In this document: piece after piece, positions 1-5,292 of the stretch | Layout of the letters: each line of letters begins with the position of its first letter | How positions within the stretch are numbered: position 1 is the stretch's first letter | NCBI GenBank assembly: GCA_003223895.1 | Contig: QHXD01000424.1 | Coordinates: 1 to 5,292, forward strand | Direction of reading: 5' to 3' | Length of the DNA: 5,292 bases | Origin: Acidobacteriota bacterium | GTDB lineage: Bacteria; Acidobacteriota; Terriglobia; 20CM-2-55-15 | Notes under the pieces: generated by a model | The model's database searches: none | Told to the model about the DNA's origin: nothing | What the model saw: the letters and a program-made list of their open reading frames with translations, nothing else | Translations under genes and position numbers: made by a program

Positions 1-754
1 CCTTCGGCGCGAGCATCGCGGCCTCGATCGCGACGGCATACGGATGCGCCGGGACATCGTCCGGCAGGATCAGTACGGGCGTCTGGCAATTGCGCACGAA
101 ATCGCGCGTCACGGTAAAGACGAAGTCGGGGTTGGTGCGATACATCCTGGTCAGATATTTCTCGACCATCGCCATGGTGATGTCGGGCCGGCGTTTGACC
201 AATTCCGGACCCCAGCCGGTCATGCTGCCGTCGTAGAGGAATGTGGGCATCTCCGGCCGGAACCCGACGGGCTGCGCCAGCACGGCCGCGACAACACGAT
301 CAGGTGCGCGCTTGAGGAGGTTCCAGATGAAGGGGCCACCGATGCAGAAGCCCATCACCATGAATTTGCTGATGCCCAGGTGATCCATCAGGCCGAGTTG
401 GTCATCCGTATGTGTATCCCACGGCCGGTCGATCTCAAGCGGGCCGCTGGACTGGCCGGTATTGGCGTTGCGCAGGTCCGCCGCGATGCAGCGGTACTCT
501 CCCTTGAACTCTTCGATCGCGTTAAAGGGCCCGGTGCGTAAGCCGGAGATCACCGAGTTCAATCCCCCGCCGGCAATGAGCAACAACGGGAAGCCGGAAC
601 CGGCCTCTTCATAATGGATGCGAACGGGACCCTTTTCGTAGAAAGTCGCGGCAGCGTCCCCACTACCTCTGGGCCGTTGCGCCAACGCACCTGTTGCGCC
701 GGCCGCCATCGCAACGGCGCCCGTGATCAGAAGGTTGCGTCTAGTCGTATCCAT
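1..754 (-). CDS. Tat-exported alpha/beta-fold hydrolase with Cys nucleophile motif, C-terminus cut by window edge
   Basis: This is the first 251 codons of an alpha/beta-hydrolase, read from ATG at 754; the frame is still open at base 1. The N-terminus (MDTTRRNLLITG) has a twin-arginine motif of the form T-R-R-x-L-L. An Ala/Gly-rich hydrophobic stretch and an ALA-Q cleavage site near residues 25/26 follow, so Tat export to the periplasm is likely. The fold begins with a strand and oxyanion-type loop (PLLLIAGGG, about 56-64). D93-L-R-N then precedes the short TGQSSGP segment. The nucleophile elbow is G-F-C-I-G-G at 135-140, with Cys137 where most relatives have Ser. A late strand, PVLILPDD (226-233), supplies candidate acids D232/D233. 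The catalytic His would normally lie further on, outside the window. GxCxGG elbows are known in dienelactone hydrolases and in some uncharacterised alpha/beta hydrolases. The fold call is firm; the substrate is unknown. An AAAGGGGGA ribosome site supports the start. Confidence 0.88.
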   Translation of the reverse strand, partial: MDTTRRNLLITGAVAMAAGATGALAQRPRGSGDAAATFYEKGPVRIHYEEAGSGFPLLLIAGGGLNSVISGLRTGPFNAIEEFKGEYRCIAADLRNANTGQSSGPLEIDRPWDTHTDDQLGLMDHLGISKFMVMGFCIGGPFIWNLLKRAPDRVVAAVLAQPVGFRPEMPTFLYDGSMTGWGPELVKRRPDITMAMVEKYLTRMYRTNPDFVFTVTRDFVRNCQTPVLILPDDVPAHPYAVAIEAAMLAPK

Positions 755-757
755 TTG

Positions 758-766
758 TCCCCCTTT
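758..766 (-). promoter_or_regulatory. Ribosome binding site of the hydrolase
   Basis: On the minus strand AAAGGGGGA lies three bases (CAA) before the ATG at 754. It is purine-rich, and its spacing matches the GGGGGA before the second ATG of the receptor gene. It supports the choice of start, which also places the twin-arginine motif at residues 5-6, as expected for a Tat signal. Confidence 0.6.
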
Positions 767-769
767 GAT

Positions 770-829
770 GAGTACAGTCGATACAACAATGTGGCCATAA
801 CCACGTGCAGCGGGTCCGAGTATAGTCGA
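770..829. repeat. Pair of 12-bp direct repeats upstream of the hydrolase
   Basis: On the plus strand gagtacagtcga (770-781) and gagtatagtcga (818-829) agree at 11 of 12 positions and are 48 bp apart start to start. Read towards the hydrolase they are TCGACTATACTC then TCGACTGTACTC, the second ending 15 bp before the ATG. The pair could be operator half-sites or chance. Neither copy is a clear palindrome, and no regulator gene lies in the window. Confidence 0.35.
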
Positions 830-880
830 CCGAAAGGCGCTCGGACAGATATTTCAAAGGCTGCTAGCCTCAGTTTACGA

Positions 881-886
881 ATTATA
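881..886 (-). promoter_or_regulatory. Possible -10 element (TATAAT) upstream of the hydrolase
   Basis: On the minus strand this is a perfect TATAAT hexamer, about 127 bp upstream of the hydrolase ATG. No convincing TTGACA-like -35 box is present at 16-18 bp upstream; the sequence there is AGCCTT-like. This is only a weak promoter candidate. The two direct repeats lie between it and the gene. Confidence 0.2.
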
Positions 887-979
887 AGCGAGTATGGGGG
901 CGAAAGGCTGGCTGGACGGGGCTTTCAGCGTTGGGGAGCGTATAGCCTAAAAGCTTAGTTTTTGCGGTAGCGATCGAGT

Positions 980-1924
980 TCAAAGAGGCGGTATAGAGCC
1001 TGCTGAGTGGAAGCGGTTGAAAAGCGGCGTCTCGATGGTCTGCACGACGGTGTACTTGTCGGGCGAATCTTGATGCGCCACGGTGAGCGTGCCGTCGCCC
1101 GACGCAGTGAACACCAGGCCTGTGCCCGGGTCAAAACGGTTCGCGTCGGTCAGCATCCCGGTCGGTATCGTGGCGACGATTTTCCCATTCGCGTAATCCA
1201 GCACCCCGGTCATCCCGTTGCGGCAGCCCGCAAAGAGCCTCTTGTGCTTGACATCGATGGCCAGCCCATGCGGCAAATTGCACGGCACAATAGACCACGA
1301 GTCCAGAACCTTGAGCTGCTTTGAATCGAACGCAGTAATTTGGTTCTTATCGATCAGGTCCACGTAGACGTGTCCTTGGCCGTCCGCCTGACCGGCTTCG
1401 GGCTGGCCTCCCAGATCGATGAAGCCCACCGCCTCCCCGGTTTGTGCGTCGATCGCCGTCGCACCTTTGTTGCGCGGATTGAATACGAAGACGCGCTTCG
1501 ATGCCGCGTCGTAGAGCAGGTAGTCGGGATTGCGTTCCTGAGCGGGTTTGACTTCTTTGATCACTTTCAGCGTTTCCGGATCGAACATCGTCACCCAGCC
1601 GCCATGGCCGATCGTGAAGCCGTGCTTGAACTCGGGAGCGAAAGCCAATCCTTTGGATCCGTGCGGTATGGGGATGGTTCCGAGATCCTTGCCGCTCGCA
1701 TCCACGACGTTGATGAACACGTCGCGAGGGATGAACACGCGATGCGTATTCTGTGAATCTACCTCGAAGTAGTCCCAGCCGCCCTCTCCACTCAGAACAA
1801 CCTTCTTCAGCAGGTGATAACCGGGAGATTGGGGCATAGCTGCTCGTACCACCAGCACCCCGCCCAACACCACACCCGCAAACAAGGCGGATGCTACAAA
1901 CACCTGCCAACGTGCTCGCTTCAC
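980..1924 (-). CDS. Exported YncE/YVTN-family beta-propeller protein, apparently short at the C-terminus
   Basis: This 314-residue protein starts with GTG at 1924, five bases after a GGAGGT ribosome site. Residues 1-29 form a signal peptide: basic MKRARW, a hydrophobic core at about 8-26, then VRAAMPQ. Export to the periplasm is therefore likely. The rest is built of repeated beta-propeller strands: VVLSGEGGWDYFEVD (42-56), RVFIPRDVFINVVDASG (62-78), GLAFAPEFKHGFTIG (92-106), YLLYDAASKRVFVF (135-148), HVYVDLIDKNQITAFD (185-200), GLAIDVKHKRLFAGC (220-234) and GDGTLTVAHQDSPDKYTVV (276-294). Cys215 and Cys234 flank one strand pair and may form a disulfide. Acidobacterial relatives, as I recall them, carry several dozen more residues after the DSPDK-YTVV segment. 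Here the protein ends after only 20 more (ETPLFNRFHSAGSIPPL), which suggests a truncated last blade. It starts 52 bp after the receptor stop, so the two are probably co-transcribed. YncE-like propellers act as binding or scaffold proteins; no catalytic role can be assigned. Confidence 0.85.
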   Translation of the reverse strand: MKRARWQVFVASALFAGVVLGGVLVVRAAMPQSPGYHLLKKVVLSGEGGWDYFEVDSQNTHRVFIPRDVFINVVDASGKDLGTIPIPHGSKGLAFAPEFKHGFTIGHGGWVTMFDPETLKVIKEVKPAQERNPDYLLYDAASKRVFVFNPRNKGATAIDAQTGEAVGFIDLGGQPEAGQADGQGHVYVDLIDKNQITAFDSKQLKVLDSWSIVPCNLPHGLAIDVKHKRLFAGCRNGMTGVLDYANGKIVATIPTGMLTDANRFDPGTGLVFTASGDGTLTVAHQDSPDKYTVVQTIETPLFNRFHSAGSIPPL

Positions 1925-1929
1925 AAGAC

Positions 1930-1935
1930 ACCTCC
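1930..1935 (-). promoter_or_regulatory. Ribosome binding site GGAGGT of the propeller gene
   Basis: GGAGGT on the minus strand lies five bases before the GTG at 1922-1924. It decides the start: the GTG gives a basic N-terminus directly followed by the hydrophobic signal core. Another GTG at 1931 overlaps this motif in a different frame, where the product has no recognisable fold. Confidence 0.75.
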
Positions 1936-1976
1936 AGTTGATTCGCTCGGCCAGAAACAGCCCTCGGCCCGTGAAA

Positions 1977-4900
1977 TCAGAAGACGTACTTTAGCGCCAT
2001 CTGCATGGTTCGCCCATCAGCGGCGGACAGTATCCGGCCGAACGTGGAGTTCGTCAGAGTTGAGTCCGGATTACCAGGATTCACATGATTCGGCACGTTG
2101 AAGGCTTCGGCTCGGAACTGTACCGACTGCTTTTCCCCTATCTTGAACGTTCTTGTTATTCCCATGTCGATGTTGATACTTCCCGGACCAAGAATATTCA
2201 TGGCGCCGAGAGTCCCATATGTCCCCAATGCGGGCTGCACAAAGGCTGCGGGATTCAGCCAGGACTCCATAGTCCTGGCGGCGGCATACGGTGAAGAAAG
2301 CACCTGATTCGGCCTTTGACCGCCTTCTCCCGTCAGACGATTATCCAGGCCCGATGCAACGGTTAAATAGGAACCCGAAAGGATACGGACAATGCCGGAT
2401 ACCTGCCAGCCCGTACCCAGAGCCCTCATCGCCCGGTTGGAAAATTGCGGTGTTTCATACACCGACGAGAAATTGAAGTTGTGACGCCGGTCTAATTCGC
2501 AATTTCCACGGTTCGCCCGCCGGCGCTCTGGAACAGACCCAGCAGCGACGTCCACCGTTATGCCGTCATCAATACAGTGCGAGAGTGTGTAATTCGCAAG
2601 CAGCGTCACGCCTTTAGATTTCCGTTTCTGCACTGAAAGCACCATTCCGTTGAAGCTGCGCGTTCCTCCATCGGAGGCGGTCGCGATACTGCCAAAGTAC
2701 TGTCCCTGAGCGGGATTCTGCAAATAAAGCACGCGCCGCTGAGTGGTGTTGGAAGTGGTGGAACACGGGCTATAGGGGACGCCGTTGATCGTGCAGCTGG
2801 CGCCGGGAATGTAAACAGCGGGATTGCCCTGGTAGCCTACGCTCTCGTGGATTCCGCTGTTGCCGAGATAGCTTCCCGACACAAGCCAATCCGAACCAAC
2901 CTGCCGCTGCATGCTCAGGTTCCACTGGTGGATATACGCCTTTTTCAAGCCCTGGGGAAACGTGGTATAGCCACTCTGGAAAAAAGTCATGTTTGGGCTG
3001 ATCGTAAGCGGGAAAGGATTTCCTCCGGGATAACCCAGCCACGGATCATCGAGACCACCAACCGGATTTGGAAGGGTAACAGTAGCGCCATTGGGCGGTG
3101 AGTTCTGAAAACCGCCATAGCGGTCAAAATGCGGATAGTCAAAAAACAGCCCGTACGCCCCTCGCACCACCATCAGACCATTTCCTTTCGGATCCCACGC
3201 CAGTCCTAAACGCGGTCCGAAATGCATCCATGAGCGGTCCTCTAACGCGTTGTTAGTGCGTCCGCCTGGATCACCAGGGAACAGGATTCCGGCGGGAGCG
3301 TTCTTGAATACCGTACTATGAACGCCCTGGTCGAACGCTGTCTTGTCGAAAATCCCGGCTGGAGGCCCCAATTTGGAGGGCGGTAGATAGGGTTCCCAGC
3401 GAACACCAGGACTTACTGTCAGGTGGGAGGTGGCCTTCCAGGTATCCTGCAGATAAAGCCCGGTATAGTTTCTGCGCAGATAGTACGTAGCAACGGCGCC
3501 ATCTATAAACGTAGACGGCCTTCCCAACATGAAATCGCCCAGCGACAATCCAGAATTCTGAGCGCCGAATAGCATCTGACCGGGAGCGTTTGTACCCGAG
3601 AGCCAGTTCGACATGGAATGGATATAGTTGACTCCAAGTCCAATCTGGTGTGCTCCGCGCAACCAACTAATATCCTCAGCAAGCTGGTACGCCGTCGAGT
3701 TGGTTACCCCAGGATTGTGCATGGCTGCGCCACCTGGCCCGGTGCTAAATGCGCCCGAGACAATCAAGACCACTATCTTTCCCCAATTCGGCGGGTAGTA
3801 AAAGTTCTTCACTCCCATGTCATTCCAAGTGAAAAGAGGAGTCTTCGGATACTTCTCGTTGAGCGTTCGGAGCACCGTTGCGTGGAACGAACTCACGACT
3901 GAGGGACCGAGCAGATAGGTGTCGCCCAGAACAAAGGAGTGATAACGCCGAGTAAAATCCGGTTGGCCCATCGAGAACCACGTCTTGCCATCGTAATCAC
4001 TTGGGCTGTCCAGGCGGGCCAGCTCATATCGTCCGAACAGCGAGTTCTTTTGGCTCTGCTGGAAATCCACTCTACCCATGATGATCTGCTCGTTATAGTT
4101 ATTTTTCCGAGCGAATTGGACTTTGCCGCATGGGTCGACCGTGACGGGATTCAATTTCACTACGTTCAATGCCACCGGCGAGAACAGCGCTGGATTGATC
4201 TGACTGTTGACGAAGGGCGCCTTGAGGGTGATCTGCCGGCCGTTATTGCACTGCGGTGAAGTTATGGTCGTCCAGTCACCGGCAAGCATCTGTGGCGTTG
4301 GAATGAAATTAATGATCGAGGCCGGCTGCGAGCGTACAAGAGTGGCCTGGTCGCCACCGAAGAAAAACAGTTTGTTCTTTATGATCGGTCCACCCAGCAC
4401 GCCGCCAAACTGGTTGCGTTTCAGGCCGTCTCTCTCCAATGCGAAAGTGTTGCGCGCATTGAAGACCCTGTTTCGTACATATTCAAAGAGATCGCCGTGA
4501 AACTCGTTGGTACCCGATTTCGTGATCGCATTGACGGCGCCTCCCGAGTGCTGCCCGTACTGCGCCGGCACTGAACTGGTTTCTACCTTGAACTCCTGCA
4601 GCGCATCCGGGAAAGGCAGCGGGAAATTGAAATTGGTGTATGGATCGTTATGCGATGCCCCGTCCAACAGGTATGTCAGACCATTGTTCAATCCGCCAGC
4701 AACGGAAATGATATCGGTGGGGTATCCTCTGTTGGTACCAAACACTCCTCCACCGACGGCGTTACCTGAAATAACAATCAATTGCTGCACATTGCGCGCG
4801 TTGAGCGGCAACTCCAGCACACGCACATTGTCAATCACCTGGCCGATACCAGTCGACCGCGTTTCAACCAGTGCCGCATTCGCTTCAACCTCGACCGTCT

Positions 4901-5245
4901 CCGCCACTTGACCGATTTCCATACCAATGTTGATCACTGGAGTGCTGCCGACCTGCAGTACGATTCCCGTTTGTACAAAAGTCCGGAAGCCTGAAAGCGC
5001 CGCTTCCAACTTGTACGGACCGACCGGCAGATCCGTCAGGGTATATAATCCCACTTCATTGGTCACTGCGCTCCGCGCAAGCCCCGTAGCGGTTTGTGTC
5101 GCTGTCACCTGGACTCCAGGAATAGCGCACCGGTTTGATCTTTTACAGTGCCATTGATCTGGGCCGTCGCTTGAGCCCAAGCCGGCGAGCAGCTCAAAAC
5201 CAGAATCAACGCGGCGAACAGTAAACTAGTTCCCATGTCCTTCAT
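1977..5245 (-). CDS. TonB-dependent receptor-like (Oar-type) outer-membrane protein with carboxypeptidase-regulatory-like domain, frameshifted near the N-terminus
   Basis: This is a large outer-membrane barrel of the acidobacterial TonB-dependent receptor/Oar family; with the frame repaired it is about 1,089 residues, normal for the family. The intended start is ATG at 5245, followed by a Sec signal peptide (MKDMGTSLLFAALILVLSCS, cleavage near AWA-Q, residue 24). The carboxypeptidase-regulatory-like domain begins AQINGTVKDQTGA (28-40). It continues in the -1 frame as IPGVQVTATQTATGLARSAV and runs to about residue 112. In repaired numbering, ETVEVEA (116-122) resembles a TonB box. The plug follows, with YLLDG (192-196), QEFKVETSSVPAQYG and GGAVNAITKSGTNEFHG (235-251). 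The barrel runs from about KLFFFGG (292) to the C-terminal ALKYVF, ending in Phe as barrel proteins do. Paired cysteines (333 and 373, among others) probably lie in surface loops. The ligand is unknown. The long open frame alone could start at a TTG at 5180, but that gives a nonsense N-terminus without a signal peptide. It heads a likely operon with the propeller. Confidence 0.88.
5105..5131 (-). other. Frameshift site in the receptor gene
   Basis: Reading from ATG 5245, the frame encodes the signal peptide and ...GTVKDQTGA to GCG at 5126-5128, then LFLESR and a TGA at 5105-5107. The domain continues only in the -1 frame, from about GCT at 5124-5126 (AIPGVQVTATQ). Homology therefore switches frame within a few bases. 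One missing base restores the consensus, for example GCG-[G]CT-ATT or GCG-CTA-[A]TT (TGAAIPGV or TGALIPGV). No X-XXY-YYZ slippery heptamer is at the switch. The cause may be a real one-base deletion or a sequencing or assembly error; the sequence cannot tell which. Confidence 0.85.
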
Positions 5246-5248
5246 CAT

Positions 5249-5255
5249 TCCCCCT
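5249..5255 (-). promoter_or_regulatory. Ribosome binding site of the receptor gene
   Basis: AGGGGGA on the minus strand is followed directly by ATG-ATG. It abuts the first ATG (5248) but is three bases from the second (5245), the same spacing as GGGGGA to ATG in the hydrolase gene. The second ATG is therefore preferred. The 37 bases remaining upstream to the window edge show no convincing promoter. Confidence 0.6.
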
Positions 5256-5292
5256 ATCCGGACCTATTCGAACCCACTCCCCGTCGTGGTTA

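Larger units (their letters stand above)
755..979. other. Intergenic region between propeller stop and hydrolase start
   Basis: These 225 bp hold no convincing gene on either strand. Contents on the minus strand are the hydrolase ribosome site, two copies of a 12-bp near-repeat, an isolated TATAAT hexamer, and an 18-codon continuation of an alternative propeller frame that ends in TAA at 955-957. No strong stem-loop followed by a T-run is visible after the propeller stop, so read-through from the upstream genes into the hydrolase is possible. The gap is nevertheless long enough for the hydrolase to have its own promoter. Confidence 0.6.

Noticed and set aside
44..541. 165-codon plus-strand open frame
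   Set aside because: It lies wholly antisense to the hydrolase, whose frame has a recognisable signal, elbow and strand order. The plus-strand translation has no recognisable motifs and no supporting ribosome site.
791..807. Inverted repeat gtgg/ccac and the palindrome cacgtg as an operator
   Set aside because: The stem is only four bases and the palindrome only six, both easily expected by chance in this composition.
614..958. 114-codon plus-strand open frame crossing the intergenic region
   Set aside because: It overlaps the start and ribosome site of the hydrolase on the other strand. The translation is low in structure, with no hydrophobic core or motif, so it looks like a chance frame.
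951..980. Terminator hairpin after the propeller gene
   Set aside because: The only inverted sequence is a four-base CTAA...TTAG pairing around AGCTTT, which is too weak and lacks a following T-run.
1340..1756. Plus-strand open frames antisense to the propeller and receptor genes
   Set aside because: They mirror the codon pattern of well-supported minus-strand genes, and their translations show no domain or signal.
5105..5150. Programmed -1 ribosomal frameshift in the receptor
   Set aside because: The only slippery-looking stretch is A-AAA in GTA-AAA-GAT, upstream of the switch. Slipping there would replace the conserved DQTGA with RSNRC, so homology argues for a lost base at 5124-5129 instead.
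5105..5180. TTG start at 5180 as the true N-terminus of the receptor
   Set aside because: The resulting N-terminus (MGSSDGPDQWHCKRSNRC) is the out-of-frame reading of the signal-peptide end and the domain start. It has no ribosome site and no export signal.

Overview
The window looks like a piece of an Acidobacteriota chromosome or metagenomic contig (inference). The main reason is a roughly 1,090-residue outer-membrane receptor with an N-terminal carboxypeptidase-regulatory-like domain and an Oar-type plug and barrel, a family greatly expanded in Acidobacteriota. It sits beside an exported YncE/YVTN-type beta-propeller, a pairing also common in that phylum. Base composition is moderately GC-rich by eye. 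No RNA gene, CRISPR array, insertion sequence or phage gene was found.

All three recognisable genes are on the minus strand, so the window reads from right to left. (1) 5245 to 1977 encodes the TonB-dependent receptor-like protein. Its reading frame is broken close to the N-terminus. The signal peptide and first domain strand are in one frame, which stops at 5105, and the remaining 1,049 codons are in the -1 frame. (2) After a 52-bp gap, 1924 to 980 encodes an exported beta-propeller with a GTG start and a strong Shine-Dalgarno sequence. It appears to lack the last part of the fold. (3) After a 225-bp intergenic region carrying a 12-bp near-perfect direct repeat, 754 to 1 encodes a Tat-type exported alpha/beta hydrolase. 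It has cysteine at the nucleophile position and is cut by the window edge before its catalytic histidine.

The receptor and propeller are close enough to form one transcription unit. The hydrolase may belong to it or have its own promoter. A plausible but unproven reading is an envelope module: the receptor brings in or binds a large ligand at the outer membrane, the propeller acts as a periplasmic binding or scaffold protein, and the hydrolase cleaves an ester or related bond outside the cytoplasm. Nothing here identifies the substrate.

I do not see a clearly new biological system. The points most worth a second look are the receptor frameshift, the cysteine-nucleophile hydrolase, and the short, possibly rearranged C-terminus of the propeller.
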